A stretch of 64,000 bases of DNA, from contig NZ_NBZV01000015.1 in assembly GCF_002379095.1 (NCBI RefSeq), positions 24,841 through 88,840 on the forward strand, read 5' to 3'. Source of the stretch: Polaromonas sp. AER18D-145. Its GTDB lineage: Bacteria > Pseudomonadota > Gammaproteobacteria > Burkholderiales > Burkholderiaceae_C. Of this stretch, positions 36,647 to 45,579 are shown in pieces. The position numbers were made by a program, and so were the translations under genes. Below the pieces are notes generated by a model. It saw only the letters and a program-made list of their open reading frames with translations. It was not told where the DNA came from and ran no database searches. The first letter of the stretch is position 1, and each line of letters begins with the position of its first letter.

Positions 36647-36690
36647 TGCACCGATAAAGTGCATTTCTACTTGGCACTTTTTTGGTGCGT
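36647..36690 (+). promoter_or_regulatory. Two NtrC-type binding sites upstream of glnA
   Basis: TGCACC-GATAA-AGTGCA at 36647-36663 and GGCAC-N7-GTGC at 36673-36688 both match the NtrC dyad TGCACY-N5-GGTGCA with the same 7-nt core spacing. Their centres are 26 bp apart and about 150-180 bp ahead of the sigma-54 start point. Confidence 0.75.
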
Positions 36691-36805
36691 TAATTTTCTC
36701 GCTCCTTTTGCGTTTTTGCGCGTCCAGTGCTGCCCAAACGGGGGCCGGATGACGGCACAATCAGGGGCTTGGCTTTAAATCACCGGCAAACACCCGCGAG
36801 GGAGG

Positions 36806-36824
36806 TTTGGCACAAAAAGTGCAT
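36806..36824 (+). promoter_or_regulatory. Sigma-54 promoter of glnA
   Basis: TTGGCACAAAAAGTGCATT has GG and GC exactly 10 bp apart (-24/-12 layout). It lies about 55 bp ahead of the glnA start and downstream of the NtrC sites. Confidence 0.82.
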
Positions 36825-36876
36825 TCGACCATGCCGAAACAATTTTTTAACCACCATCCAGCAACAGGAGATTCTG

Positions 36877-38292
36877 ATGGCAAAGACCGTCGCAGACGTC
36901 ATGAAAATGGTCAAGGAAAACGAAGTCAAGTTTGTTGACTTCCGTTTTACCGACACCCGGGGCAAAGAGCAGCACGTGACCGTGCCCGTGTCCCACTTTG
37001 ACGAAGACAAATTCACTTCGGGCCATGCCTTTGACGGCTCTTCTGTTGCAGGCTGGAAAGGCATTGAAGCTTCCGACATGCAGTTGATGCCTGACCCGAA
37101 GACGGCCAACATCGACCCGTTCTTCGAAGAAACCACGCTGTTCATGAGCTGCGACGTGCTGGAACCCAGCGACGGCAAGGCCTATGACCGCGACCCGCGC
37201 TCCATCGCACAGCGCGCCGAGGCCTACCTCAAGGCGTCTGGCCTGGGCGACACTGCCTATTTCGGCCCCGAGCCTGAATTTTTCATCTTCGACGACGTGC
37301 GCTGGAACACCGACATGTCGGGCACCTTCTTCAAGATCGAAGAGTACGAAGCCCCCTGGAATTCGGGCGCCAAACTCGAAGGCGGCAACCGCGGCCATCG
37401 TCCCACCGTCAAGGGGGGCTATTTCCCGGTGCCGCCGGTCGACAGCACGCAGGACATGCGCGCCGAGATGTCCCTGATCCTCGAATCGCTGGGCATCCCG
37501 GTTGAAGTGTTCCACCACGAAGTGGCCGGCGCCGGCCAGAACGAAATCGGCACCAGGTTCAGCACGCTGGTGCAGCGCGCCGACTGGACGCAGATCCTCA
37601 AGTACGTGGTGCAGAACGTGGCCAATGCCTACGGCAAAACCGCCACCTTCATGCCCAAGCCCATCGTTGGCGACAACGGTTCCGGCATGCACGTGCACCA
37701 GTCGATCTGGAAAGACGGCAAGAACCTGTTCGCCGGCGACGGCTACGCCGGCCTGTCGGACTTTGCGCTGTACTACATCGGCGGCATCATCAAGCATGCA
37801 CGCGCGCTGAACGCCATCACCAACCCCGGCACCAACAGCTACAAGCGCCTGGTGCCTGGTTACGAGGCGCCGGTCAAGCTGGCCTACTCGGCGAAAAACC
37901 GCTCGGCATCGATCCGCATTCCTTACGTGGCCAACCCCAAGGGCCGCCGTATCGAGGCGCGTTTCCCCGATCCACTGATGAACCCCTACCTCGGCTTCTC
38001 GGCCCTGATGATGGCTGGTCTCGATGGCGTGGAAAACAAGATCCATCCCGGCGAAGCCGCCACCAAGGACCTGTACCATCTGCCGCCCGAGGAAGATGCG
38101 AAAGTGCCAACCGTGTGCCACAGCCTGGACCAGGCGCTGGACTGCCTCGACGTGGGCCGCAGCTTCCTGACCAAGGGCGGTGTGTTCACCGATTCCATGA
38201 TCGACGCCTACATCGAGCTGAAAATGGGCGAGGTCACGCGTTTGCGCCAAGCCACCCACCCGATCGAGTTCGACATGTACTACTCACTGTAA
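36877..38292 (+). CDS. glnA: Glutamine synthetase type I
   Basis: A 471-residue dodecameric GS that joins ammonia to glutamate. Seen: [14 protein letters not shown] near 25-38, the DGSSVAGW signature near 52-59, the ATP-binding KP-type signature around [12 protein letters not shown] near 266-277, and the adenylylation segment [10 protein letters not shown] near 394-403 with its Tyr. That Tyr indicates control by GlnE. ATG 36877 has CAACAGGAG upstream. The gene has a sigma-54 promoter and NtrC sites, and is followed by a terminator before the DUF4124-like and glnL-glnG genes. Confidence 0.98.
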   Translation: MAKTVADVMKMVKENEVKFVDFRFTDTRGKEQHVTVPVSHFDEDKFTSGHAFDGSSVAGWKGIEASDMQLMPDPKTANIDPFFEETTLFMSCDVLEPSDGKAYDRDPRSIAQRAEAYLKASGLGDTAYFGPEPEFFIFDDVRWNTDMSGTFFKIEEYEAPWNSGAKLEGGNRGHRPTVKGGYFPVPPVDSTQDMRAEMSLILESLGIPVEVFHHEVAGAGQNEIGTRFSTLVQRADWTQILKYVVQNVANAYGKTATFMPKPIVGDNGSGMHVHQSIWKDGKNLFAGDGYAGLSDFALYYIGGIIKHARALNAITNPGTNSYKRLVPGYEAPVKLAYSAKNRSASIRIPYVANPKGRRIEARFPDPLMNPYLGFSALMMAGLDGVENKIHPGEAATKDLYHLPPEEDAKVPTVCHSLDQALDCLDVGRSFLTKGGVFTDSMIDAYIELKMGEVTRLRQATHPIEFDMYYSL

Positions 38293-38311
38293 TTTTTTAC
38301 AGTCTGTGGTC

Positions 38312-38341
38312 AAAAAAGGACGGCGAAAGCCGTCCTTTTTT
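38312..38341 (+). terminator. Terminator after glnA
   Basis: AAAAAAGGACGGC-GAAA-GCCGTCCTTTTTT, a GNRA-looped perfect hairpin with A- and T-runs, 20 bp after the glnA stop. Confidence 0.95.
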
Positions 38342-38440
38342 ATTGGGCCGCATGGTTATCTGGTAGCCCATTTTGCTTTTTGACACCTTTGCGTGATACT
38401 GACAGACCGTCCTTGCCCTAACAGGCGCTTGGGGTTACGC

Positions 38441-38962
38441 ATGAAACCTACAGTACTTCTTTCAATTTCGACCCTTCTCCTCGCCGGCAGTGTCTCTGCT
38501 GCGCTTGCGCAGGAGCGCATCTACCGCTGCGGCGGCAAGGAAGGCGCTGCGCCCGAATACATCAACAACGCCAAGGATGCGCAGTCGCGGGGCTGTAGGC
38601 AGATTGAAGGCGGCAATGTGACGGTGGTCCAGACCATGCCGCAGAGCCGGCCTGCTGCGGTGCGTGTGGCTGCAGCGGCGCAGGCATCGCCTGCCGCTGG
38701 CAACGACGCGCAACGCGCCCGGGACAGCGACACACGCGCCATCCTGGAGTCCGAACTCAAAAAGGCCGAGCTCCGGCTCGCCGAGCAGCAAAAAGAGTAC
38801 AACAACGGCCAGCCGGAGAAGCAGGGCATCGAAGGGCGCAATTACCAGCGCTACCTGGACCGTGTGGCTGAAATGAAGGAAAGCATCGCCCGCCACGAGA
38901 GCGACATCGCCGGCCTGAAGCGTGAAATTTCCCGTTTGCCGGTAAACACCGTCCGTCAGTAA
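38441..38962 (+). CDS. DUF4124-like secreted protein between glnA and glnL
   Basis: A 173-residue protein with a signal peptide (hydrophobic 4-20, cleavage near ALA/Q 23-24). A short Cys-containing N-terminal region (IYRCGGKEG, SRGCRQIEGG) resembles the DUF4124 pattern, followed by an Ala-rich linker and a highly charged helical C-terminal half (ILESELKKAELRLAEQQKEY, then LDRVAEMKESIARHESDIAGL) that is probably coiled coil. It lies 16 bp ahead of glnL, so it may share transcription with the ntrBC pair. Function unknown. Confidence 0.72.
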   Translation: MKPTVLLSISTLLLAGSVSAALAQERIYRCGGKEGAAPEYINNAKDAQSRGCRQIEGGNVTVVQTMPQSRPAAVRVAAAAQASPAAGNDAQRARDSDTRAILESELKKAELRLAEQQKEYNNGQPEKQGIEGRNYQRYLDRVAEMKESIARHESDIAGLKREISRLPVNTVRQ

Positions 38963-38978
38963 CCCGTTCTGCGTCAGA

Positions 38979-40079
38979 ATGGAAGGCTTGAAAAAGCCCA
39001 CTCTTTCCGCGCCCGCCGCCGCTCCGGCCATCCCCCGTTTCCAGTCCTTTGACCTGCTGGCCACCCTGGTCGCCGTGGTGCGCACCAACGGTGTGGTGGT
39101 GTTTGCCAACGCGGCGCTCGAAGACGCGCTGGGCACCTCGCGCCGCACCATCGAAGGCTCCCAGCTCCCCGACTGCTTCACCGAGCCGGCCATCCTGCAC
39201 AACGCACTTGAAGGCGCGGGCAGCAATGAATTTGCCGCGCTGCGTTACGACGCCTGGCTCAAACCGCTGAACCGCGAACCCATGCCCGTGCATGTGGTGG
39301 TGGCGCAGACCGACACACCGGGCGAGGCCATCGTGGAGTTGCTGCCGCTCGAGCAGCAGGCCAAGCAGGACCGCGAGGAGCGCCTGATCGACCAGGCGCA
39401 GGCCAACAAGGAGCTGATTCGCAACCTGGCGCACGAGATCAAGAACCCGCTGGGCGGCATTCGGGGCGCGGCGCAACTGCTGCAGATGGAGATCGAGTCC
39501 AAGGAGCTGACCGAGTACACCCAGGTCATCATCCACGAGGCCGACCGCCTGCAGTCCCTGGTGGACCGGTTGCTGGCACCGCACCGCCGGCCGCACCTGG
39601 TGGGCGACGTCAACATCCACGAGGTGTGCGAACGGGTTCGCTCTCTGATCCTGGCGGAGTTTCCGCGGGGTCTGCGCGTCATGCGCGACTACGACATCTC
39701 GATTCCCGACTTTCGCGGTGACCGTGAGCAGCTGATCCAGGCGGTGCTCAACATCGCGCACAACGCCGCACAGGCGCTCGCCGAGCGTGTTGCCGCGGGG
39801 GATGCGCAGATCACTTTCAGGACAAGGATTGCCCGACAAGTAACTTTTGGCAAGCAGCGCTATCGCTTGGCACTGGAATTGCATGTTATCGACAATGGAC
39901 CGGGTGTTCCGGACTCCATCAAGGACCGTATCTTCTATCCCCTGATCTCGGGGCGCGAAGGCGGTTCCGGACTGGGGCTGACATTGGCGCAAACCTTTGT
40001 TCAGCAACACCACGGCTTGATTGAGTGCGAGAGCGTCCCCGGCCGCACGGATTTCAAGTTGCTGATACCTCTGCCTTGA
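38979..40079 (+). CDS. glnL: Nitrogen regulation sensor kinase NtrB
   Basis: A 366-residue soluble histidine kinase of the nitrogen two-component system. A PAS sensor domain spans about residues 25-130. The H-box NLAHEIKNPLGGIRGAA near 150-166 carries the phosphorylated His; the N-box (IAHNAAQAL near 263), the D/F-box VIDNGPGVP near 306 and the G-box GGSGLGLTLAQ near 328 form the ATPase domain. PII protein normally switches it between kinase and phosphatase. The partner NtrC follows 48 bp downstream. Confidence 0.96.
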   Translation: MEGLKKPTLSAPAAAPAIPRFQSFDLLATLVAVVRTNGVVVFANAALEDALGTSRRTIEGSQLPDCFTEPAILHNALEGAGSNEFAALRYDAWLKPLNREPMPVHVVVAQTDTPGEAIVELLPLEQQAKQDREERLIDQAQANKELIRNLAHEIKNPLGGIRGAAQLLQMEIESKELTEYTQVIIHEADRLQSLVDRLLAPHRRPHLVGDVNIHEVCERVRSLILAEFPRGLRVMRDYDISIPDFRGDREQLIQAVLNIAHNAAQALAERVAAGDAQITFRTRIARQVTFGKQRYRLALELHVIDNGPGVPDSIKDRIFYPLISGREGGSGLGLTLAQTFVQQHHGLIECESVPGRTDFKLLIPLP

Positions 40080-40127
40080 CATCCGTTGTCTTTGACAGAT
40101 AACCGGTAGTACCAAAGGGACGAGAAC

Positions 40128-41672
40128 ATGAAACCGATCTGGATTGTGGACGACGACCAGTCCATCCGGTTTGTGCTGGAAAAAGCCTTGCTGCGTGAAG
40201 GCCTGCCGACGCGCAGTTTCACCAACCCGCGCGAGGTGCTCAGCGCGCTGGAAAGTGCGACAGAAGAAGACGGCCCGCAGATCCTGGTCAGCGATATCCG
40301 CATGCCAGGCGGCTCGGGGCTGGACCTGCTTGAGAAGGTCAAGGAAAAACTGCCCGGCCTGCCGGTCATCATCATGACGGCCTTTTCCGACCTGGACAGC
40401 GCCGTGTCGGCCTTCCAGGGCGGGGCTTTCGAATACCTGCCCAAACCGTTCGATCTGCCCAAGGCGGTCGAGCTGATCCGCCGCGCGGTGGAAGAAAGCC
40501 AGCGCGAGGAGGTGGCCGAAGAACGCATGGCCGCCACGCCCGAAATGCTGGGCCAGGCGCCCGCCATGCAGGACGTGTTCCGCGCGATTGGCCGCCTGAG
40601 CCAGAGCATGGTGACGGTGATGATCACCGGCGAGTCCGGTTCCGGCAAGGAACTGGTGGCGCGTGCGCTGCACAAACATTCACCGCGCGCCAACGGGCCT
40701 TTTGTGGCCATCAACACGGCCGCCATCCCGAAAGACCTGCTCGAGTCCGAACTGTTCGGCCATGAGCGCGGTGCCTTCACCGGCGCGCAGACCATGCGCC
40801 GCGGCCGCTTCGAGCAGGCCGACGGTGGCACGCTGTTCCTCGACGAAATCGGCGATATGCCGTTTGACCTGCAAACGCGGCTGCTGCGCGTGCTCTCCGA
40901 CGGTAACTTCTACCGCGTCGGCGGCCACAACGCCGTCAAGACCAATGTGCGCGTGATTGCCGCGACGCACCAGGACCTGGAGCAGCGCGTCAAGGAAGGC
41001 GGTTTCCGGGAAGATCTGTTCCACCGCCTCAACGTGATCCGCCTGCGCCTGCCGGCGCTGCGCGAGCGGCGCGAAGACGTCTTCATGCTGACGCGCCACT
41101 TCCTGCAGCAAAGCGCCAAGCAGCTCGGCGTGGAGCCCAAGCGCATTTCCGATGCGGCTCTGCAGCAACTGAGCACCTTCAGTTTTCCCGGCAATGTGCG
41201 CCAGCTCGAGAACATCTGCCACTGGCTGACCGTGATGGCGCCGGCCCAAGTCATCGAAGCCAAGGACCTGCCGCCAGAAGTACTGGGGGCCGCGCCCGAA
41301 CCGGGCAGGGCGCCGGTGCCCGTCGAAGGCGGCTCGGCGCCGCAGCGGCCTTCGTCCATGCCGGCGGAGTTGCCGCGGGCCGCCGCGCCTGACGTTGCGC
41401 ATGCCGGCGCCGCGGTGCCGCCCGCAGAGGCGGGCAGCCAACCCATGGCTGCCAACGGCAGCAGCTGGGAAAGCGGGCTCGAGGCCGAAGCCATGGCCTT
41501 GCTGGCGACCGGGCGCAGCGACGTGTGGGATGTGCTGACCCGGCGCTTCGAGTCGAAGCTGATCCAGACGGCGCTGCTCAACACGCGCGGCCGCCGCATC
41601 GAAGCCGCGCAGAAGCTGGGCATAGGCCGCAACACCATCACGCGCAAGATCCAGGAGCTCAATCTGGAGTGA
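40128..41672 (+). CDS. glnG: Nitrogen regulation response regulator NtrC
   Basis: A 514-residue sigma-54 activator. The receiver domain at about residues 1-120 holds the phosphoacceptor Asp in LVSDIRMPGG near 53. The AAA+ domain at about 140-380 has Walker A GESGSGKEL near 168, the sigma-54 contact loop GAFTGAQ near 218 and DEIGDMP near 241. An unusually long Pro/Ala/Gly-rich linker (about 395-450) leads to the Fis-type HTH (AAQKLGIGRNTITRKIQ) at the end. It should bind the two dyads ahead of glnA. A repeat block follows 4 bp after the stop. Confidence 0.97.
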   Translation: MKPIWIVDDDQSIRFVLEKALLREGLPTRSFTNPREVLSALESATEEDGPQILVSDIRMPGGSGLDLLEKVKEKLPGLPVIIMTAFSDLDSAVSAFQGGAFEYLPKPFDLPKAVELIRRAVEESQREEVAEERMAATPEMLGQAPAMQDVFRAIGRLSQSMVTVMITGESGSGKELVARALHKHSPRANGPFVAINTAAIPKDLLESELFGHERGAFTGAQTMRRGRFEQADGGTLFLDEIGDMPFDLQTRLLRVLSDGNFYRVGGHNAVKTNVRVIAATHQDLEQRVKEGGFREDLFHRLNVIRLRLPALRERREDVFMLTRHFLQQSAKQLGVEPKRISDAALQQLSTFSFPGNVRQLENICHWLTVMAPAQVIEAKDLPPEVLGAAPEPGRAPVPVEGGSAPQRPSSMPAELPRAAAPDVAHAGAAVPPAEAGSQPMAANGSSWESGLEAEAMALLATGRSDVWDVLTRRFESKLIQTALLNTRGRRIEAAQKLGIGRNTITRKIQELNLE

Positions 41673-41676
41673 TGGA

Positions 41677-41830
41677 GCCCCCACGCTTGTCGCTTCGCGT
41701 ACTGCGCTGCCCCCCGAGGGGGCGCTGCGCCTGCGGGCCGGCAAAGCCGGACCCGCGGCCCCTGCTTGAAAAGAGATGCCTCCGCAGGCGTCGCTATTTA
41801 TCCGTTCGTCCTGAGCTTGTCGAAGGATGC
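41677..41830 (+). repeat. Family B repeat followed by a family C element
   Basis: 41677-41770 begins GCCCCCACGCTTGTCGCTTCGCG and contains CTGCCCCCCGAGGGGGCGC, nearly the same as the copy inside the FAD oxidase at 46152. 41800-41829 is CCGTTCGTCCTGAGCTTGTCGAAGG, the widespread family C element. Confidence 0.75.
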
Positions 41831-41900
41831 CCCCCTGAGGGAGACGCTGCTTGAATGTAGATCCCGCGTGGACCGTGTCGCTCTGATTTAAAGTCCAGCC

Positions 41901-42164
41901 ATGAGCCGTTTATCCCTGACCCGCGACAAGATCTACAAAACCGTGGCGCGCCAGCTGCATGGCCAGGTGCCCTGCTGGGTCTGCGGTGAACATGTGTTGC
42001 CGGCGGCCGCCACGCTGGAGCACATCCGCCCCGTGAGCGAAGGCGGCAACAGCCATGCGGAGAACCTCGCCATCAGCCACGAGGTCTGCAACGGCCAGCG
42101 GCATGCGCTGGGGAAGGTGGCCGAATCGGCGCAGTCACCCGGGCAGGTGCAGCGCCGCTTGTAG
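41901..42164 (+). CDS. Small HNH endonuclease-like protein
   Basis: An 87-residue protein. A zinc-type Cys pair CWVCGE is near residues 27-32. The HNH core LEHIRPVSEGGNSHAENLAI is near 42-61, and a Cys/His close (VCNGQRH) near 65-71 fits the third element. It could nick DNA. No mobile element surrounds it, though repeat B and C copies are upstream and a family A copy overlaps its 3' end. ATG 41901 is the only good start. Confidence 0.75.
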   Translation: MSRLSLTRDKIYKTVARQLHGQVPCWVCGEHVLPAAATLEHIRPVSEGGNSHAENLAISHEVCNGQRHALGKVAESAQSPGQVQRRL

Positions 42165-42228
42165 CTCAAAACTGGCTGCGCCCCTTTAATGGCGGGCGCA
42201 GGCAGCTACGCTTTGGATAGCAAATCGA
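42161..42228 (-). repeat. Family A mini-repeat between HNH gene and xth
   Basis: On the minus strand: TTTGCTATCCAAAGCGTAGCTGCCTGCGCCCGCC, then AAAGGGGCGCAGCC and TTTTGAG. It supplies the last codons of exonuclease III (DLLSKA and its stop). Confidence 0.7.
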
Positions 42229-42997
42229 ACTCGGCGATCACCGGCACGTGGTCGCTGGGGCGTTCGTTTTTGCGCGGCAGCTTGTCGATCACGCAGCTCT
42301 TCACGGAGGGTTTGAGCGTGTCGCTGACCAGGATGTAGTCAATGCGCAGGCCGCGGTTGCGGCGGAAGGCGAACTCGCGGTAGTCCCACCACGAGTAACT
42401 TTTCTCTGGCTGCTCGAACAGGCGGAAAGCATCGTGCAGGCCAAGTCCCAGCAGCCCTTTCAGGTGCTCGCGCTCTTCGGTCGTGTGGTGGATGGTTTCG
42501 CGCAGGCCCTCGGCGTCATAGGTGTCGCGGTCGTCCATCGTGATGTTGAAGTCACCCACCACCACCAGCCTGGGGTGGGCCGCGAGTTCTGCCTTGAGCC
42601 AGGTGCGCAGGCCGTCCAGCCAGCGCAGCTTGTACTCGAACTTGTCGGTGCCCGGCGCCTGGCCGTTGACGAAATAACCGTTGACCAGCCGCAACTCGCC
42701 CTGCGGCGTGTCCAGCGTCGCGGCAACCACGCGCGACTGCTCGTCGCTGAACCCGTTGATGTTCTTGACGATGTCGCGCGGTGGCGTGCGGCTCAGGATG
42801 GCCACACCGTTGTAGGTCTTCTGCCCGAAGACGGCGCACTGGTAACCGGCAGCCGCCAAAGCCTCCAGCGGAAACTTGTCGTCGCTGAGCTTGAGTTCCT
42901 GCAGGCACAAGGCATCGACGGGGTTGGCGGCCAGCCAGTCGAGCACCTGCGGCAGACGCACCGCCAGCGAGTTGACATTCCAGGTCGCGATTTTCAT
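42206..42997 (-). CDS. xth: Exodeoxyribonuclease III
   Basis: A 263-residue AP endonuclease/3' exonuclease of base excision repair. Seen: IATWNVNSLAVRLPQVLDWL at the start, LQELKL near 33-38 with the metal-binding Glu, VVGDFNITMDDRDTYD near 148-163, and the C-terminal RNRGLRIDYILVS near 214 and SDHVPVIAEF near 248 with the catalytic Asp-His. Length is normal. The last codons and stop come from a family A repeat. Convergent with the HNH gene. Confidence 0.95.
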   Translation of the reverse strand: MKIATWNVNSLAVRLPQVLDWLAANPVDALCLQELKLSDDKFPLEALAAAGYQCAVFGQKTYNGVAILSRTPPRDIVKNINGFSDEQSRVVAATLDTPQGELRLVNGYFVNGQAPGTDKFEYKLRWLDGLRTWLKAELAAHPRLVVVGDFNITMDDRDTYDAEGLRETIHHTTEEREHLKGLLGLGLHDAFRLFEQPEKSYSWWDYREFAFRRNRGLRIDYILVSDTLKPSVKSCVIDKLPRKNERPSDHVPVIAEFDLLSKA

Positions 42998-43040
42998 GAT
43001 TTTTGTGCCCCGGCCCTTTGAATACGGGCGTGAGTTGCTA

Positions 43041-43625
43041 TCAAATATGAAGCAATGCCAGGGCGCCTACCAGCAGGCCCACGCCGGCGAGTGCGAACAT
43101 GCCGTACTCCAGCCACTTCTTGCGCGTCAGCAGGGCAATCGCCGCCAGGGCAATCGACACCTGCAGCACGGTGGTCGCCTGCGCCCAGCGGTGATGGAGG
43201 TGCATTTGTTCGTCGGACGACTTGTCCCAGGCTGTCGCCTCGGATTCGAGTTTTTCGGCGACCGCCTTGATCTCGTTCTTCTCGGTTTCGTAGCGGTCGA
43301 TCTTGCCCTGGTAGGTGACCTTCTTGTCGTCAGGCGCCAGGTCGCGCGCAAATTCGGCCAGTGACTGCTTGGTACTTTTGGACTGAAAGTAATTCCATTG
43401 GTTCGACGCTTCGGTCTTCTTGATCGCTGCGTTGTTTTTATACAGGCCTGCGTTGGCCTGGGTGGCCCCGCCCATGTAGGAAAAAATGGCACCGACGGTG
43501 GCAATGATGGCCGTCACCACGGCGATCTGCGCGATCATGCCGCCGCCTTTGTCGTGCCCGCCCTGCGCGGCGTGCTCCAGTTCGTGGTCGTGCGGTCCAT
43601 GTACGTGAAATCCTGCTCCTGACAT
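43041..43625 (-). CDS. DUF4337 membrane protein
   Basis: A 194-residue protein. A His-rich N-terminus (HVHGPHDHELEH) leads to a hydrophobic helix about 30-52, a long charged soluble middle (about 55-140, with YFQSKSTKQSLAEFARDL) and two C-terminal helices about 148-165 and 170-192. This three-helix layout with the QWNYFQSKS motif is typical of DUF4337. The start is 1 bp after the folA stop, making it the last gene of the thyA-folA run. Function unknown. Its 3' end overlaps a partial family A copy (43033-43060). Confidence 0.83.
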   Translation of the reverse strand: MSGAGFHVHGPHDHELEHAAQGGHDKGGGMIAQIAVVTAIIATVGAIFSYMGGATQANAGLYKNNAAIKKTEASNQWNYFQSKSTKQSLAEFARDLAPDDKKVTYQGKIDRYETEKNEIKAVAEKLESEATAWDKSSDEQMHLHHRWAQATTVLQVSIALAAIALLTRKKWLEYGMFALAGVGLLVGALALLHI

Positions 43626-43626
43626 A

Positions 43627-44124
43627 TCAAGTCTTCCTGTGTTTGTTGTAAGTGATGAAACTGAACTTCAGGCCGTTCGACGATGTGTGGTCATCTCTGG
43701 CGGTTTCCACCCATGCCGGGCCCAGCTCCGGCGCCAGGGCATCCCCTGCAAAGTCCTGCGCAATCTCGGTGACCTCGGCGCGGCTGGCCAGCGGCTCGGC
43801 CTGCGCATAAATCTGCGCACCACCGATGACCCAGACCTCAGATGCAGCGCCGGCCAGCTGCAGGGCGGCTTCAAGGCTGCCGGCGCGCTGCGCGCCTTCG
43901 GCCTGCCAGTCCGCTTGCCGCGTGATCACGATGTTGGTCCGCCCCGGCAGCGGGCGGAATTTCGGCGGCAGCGAGTCCCAGGTCTTGCGGCCCATGAGGA
44001 CCGGGCAGCCCTGGGTGAGCTGCTTGAAGTGCGCCAGGTCTTCCGGCAGATGCCAGGGCATGGCGCCGTCCTTGCCGATGACGCCATTGGCCGCGCGGGC
44101 GTAGATGAGGTTGATGCGGGGCAT
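43627..44124 (-). CDS. folA: Dihydrofolate reductase
   Basis: A 165-residue enzyme reducing dihydrofolate to tetrahydrofolate with NADPH. Seen: INLIYARAANGVIGKDGAMPWHLPEDLAHF near the start, containing the Met20-loop PWHLPEDL with the catalytic acid, MGRKTWDSLP near 45-54, and the NADPH-binding VIGGAQIY near 100-107. It follows thyA by 25 bp and precedes the DUF4337 gene by 2 bp. It is the expected partner of ThyA, which generates dihydrofolate. Confidence 0.96.
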   Translation of the reverse strand: MPRINLIYARAANGVIGKDGAMPWHLPEDLAHFKQLTQGCPVLMGRKTWDSLPPKFRPLPGRTNIVITRQADWQAEGAQRAGSLEAALQLAGAASEVWVIGGAQIYAQAEPLASRAEVTEIAQDFAGDALAPELGPAWVETARDDHTSSNGLKFSFITYNKHRKT

Positions 44125-44149
44125 GTCGGGCGTCAGGCGCTGCCGCAGA

Positions 44150-44983
44150 CTAAACCGCCACCGGCGCCTTGATCGCCGGATGGTGTTCGTACTCGAGGAA
44201 CTCGAAGTCGTCGAACTCGTAATCGAAGATCGAAGCGGGCTTGCGCTTGATATTGAGCGTCGGGTAGGGGAAGGGCGCGCGGCTCAGTTGCAGTGCCACC
44301 TGATCGGCGTGGTTGCTGTAGATGTGGCAGTCGCCGCCGGTCCAGATGAAATCGCCGACGTCGAGGTCGCACTGCTGCGCCACCATGTGGGTGAGCAGGG
44401 CGTAGCTGGCGATGTTGAAGGGCACGCCCAGGAAAATGTCGGCGCTGCGCTGGTAGAGCTGGCAGCTGAGCTTGCCCTTGCCGCCCGGCTCGGTGGCCGG
44501 GGCCACGTAAAACTGGAAAAACGCATGGCAGGGCATCAGCGCCATCTTCGACAGGTCGGCCACATTCCAGGCGCTGACGATGATGCGGCGCGAGTCGGGG
44601 TTGGTTTTGAGGGTCTGGATGACTTCGGCGATCTGGTCGATGTGACCGCCGTCCGGCGTGGGCCAGCTGCGCCACTGCACGCCGTAGACCGGGCCCAGGC
44701 TGCCGTCCTCGCGTGCCCACTCGTCCCAGATGGTCACGCCGCGTTCCTTGAGCCAGTTGTTGTCGCTCGAGCCCTGCAGAAACCACAGCAACTCGTGAAC
44801 GATGGACTTGAGGTGGACCTTCTTGGTGGTCACCAGCGGGAAGCCTTCGTTGAGGTCAAAACGCATCTGGTAGCCGAACACGCTCTTGGTGCCGGTGCCG
44901 GTGCGGTCGGCCTTGAACACGCCGTGGGTGTCCACATGGCGCATGAAATGTTCGTACTGGGAGCGGATAGGGCGGGGCGACAC
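44150..44983 (-). CDS. thyA: Thymidylate synthase
   Basis: A 277-residue enzyme converting dUMP to dTMP. Seen: [19 protein letters not shown] near 27-45, the catalytic Cys in [13 protein letters not shown] near 160, the dUMP site [17 protein letters not shown] near 175-191 and the C-terminal APVAV. GTG at 44983, preceded by TTGGAG, gives the usual [13 protein letters not shown] start; a longer frame would overlap ccdB. The ccdB stop ends only 1 bp ahead, so thyA lies directly downstream of the ccdAB pair. It begins the thyA-folA-DUF4337 run. Confidence 0.95.
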   Translation of the reverse strand: MSPRPIRSQYEHFMRHVDTHGVFKADRTGTGTKSVFGYQMRFDLNEGFPLVTTKKVHLKSIVHELLWFLQGSSDNNWLKERGVTIWDEWAREDGSLGPVYGVQWRSWPTPDGGHIDQIAEVIQTLKTNPDSRRIIVSAWNVADLSKMALMPCHAFFQFYVAPATEPGGKGKLSCQLYQRSADIFLGVPFNIASYALLTHMVAQQCDLDVGDFIWTGGDCHIYSNHADQVALQLSRAPFPYPTLNIKRKPASIFDYEFDDFEFLEYEHHPAIKAPVAV

Positions 44984-44984
44984 G

Positions 44985-45299
44985 TTAATAAGCTCCAAAA
45001 AGGCAGTCCATGGCGGCAACGATGAGTTCACTCTGGTCTTGCAGACCGGTAACGCGCTTTTTCAATTCCCGCGCCGGAAACGCGGCGAGGGCGGCGGTGT
45101 CCAGCACCACCACTTTACCGTCGACTTCGAATACGGGGTTCAAGTCACGCATGGGATGCGGGTACAGCGCGGCTGGACGCATGGGGATGACAACGCGTGA
45201 ATCCAGACTGTTGATGTAATCGTTCTGGACATCCAGCAGAAAGGGCGCGATCTTGCGCAGCGTGGCATCGGGGTTGGCATAAACATCGTAACGTGCCAT
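44985..45299 (-). CDS. ccdB: Type II toxin CcdB (gyrase poison)
   Basis: A 104-residue CcdB-family toxin. Seen: [27 protein letters not shown] near the start and SRVVIPMRP near 40-48. The C-terminal Trp of F-plasmid CcdB that contacts GyrA is not obvious (the end is CLFGAY), so potency is uncertain. ATG 45299 is 2 bp after the ccdA stop, the normal antitoxin-toxin layout. The GyrA in this window keeps the Arg contacted by CcdB. Its stop is 1 bp before thyA. Confidence 0.9.
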   Translation of the reverse strand: MARYDVYANPDATLRKIAPFLLDVQNDYINSLDSRVVIPMRPAALYPHPMRDLNPVFEVDGKVVVLDTAALAAFPARELKKRVTGLQDQSELIVAAMDCLFGAY

Positions 45300-45301
45300 C
45301 G

Positions 45302-45541
45302 CTAGAAGGTCCGGTAGTTCGCCAGCGGCAGGCCTTCCCTGGCGATGCGTGCGTTGTACTCCGCGACGGCCTCCCGGTTTTCCTCGTTCCATTGCTCCCA
45401 GTAACGGCGTCGCACCTCGGCGGCCAGCAACGTGTCAACGGTCTGGGAAACATTCATGCCCATCTCGCGCGCCATTTCCAGCACCTTGGCGTTGAGCGAA
45501 AGGTTGGTGGCCTTTTTGGCCGCGTTGTCAAATTTCAGCAT
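45302..45541 (-). CDS. ccdA: Type II antitoxin CcdA
   Basis: A 79-residue antitoxin. The N-terminal ribbon-helix-helix DNA-binding part (KKATNLSLNAKVLEMAREM, then NVSQTVDTLLAAEV) is at about residues 8-45; the C-terminal toxin-binding part has RRRYWEQWNEENREAV, a clear CcdA signature. GGAG precedes ATG 45541. A perfect palindrome at 45561-45579 lies just upstream, the likely autoregulatory operator, and contains TATAAT on this strand. Confidence 0.93.
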   Translation of the reverse strand: MLKFDNAAKKATNLSLNAKVLEMAREMGMNVSQTVDTLLAAEVRRRYWEQWNEENREAVAEYNARIAREGLPLANYRTF

Positions 45542-45560
45542 GGCGCATCTCCATGAATCA

Positions 45561-45579
45561 TGCGCATATTATATGCGCA
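45561..45579. promoter_or_regulatory. Operator/promoter palindrome of ccdAB
   Basis: TGCGCATAT-T-ATATGCGCA, perfect 9-bp arms. Read on the minus strand the centre contains TATAAT, 20 or so bp from the ccdA ribosome site, so CcdA-CcdB binding here would block the -10 element. The palindrome overlaps the stop codon of the FAD oxidase gene. Confidence 0.7.

Noticed and set aside
41677..41830. Repeat block after glnG as the glnG terminator
   Set aside because: It has GC palindromes but no T-run, and the same sequence occurs within genes, so it is better called a repeat.
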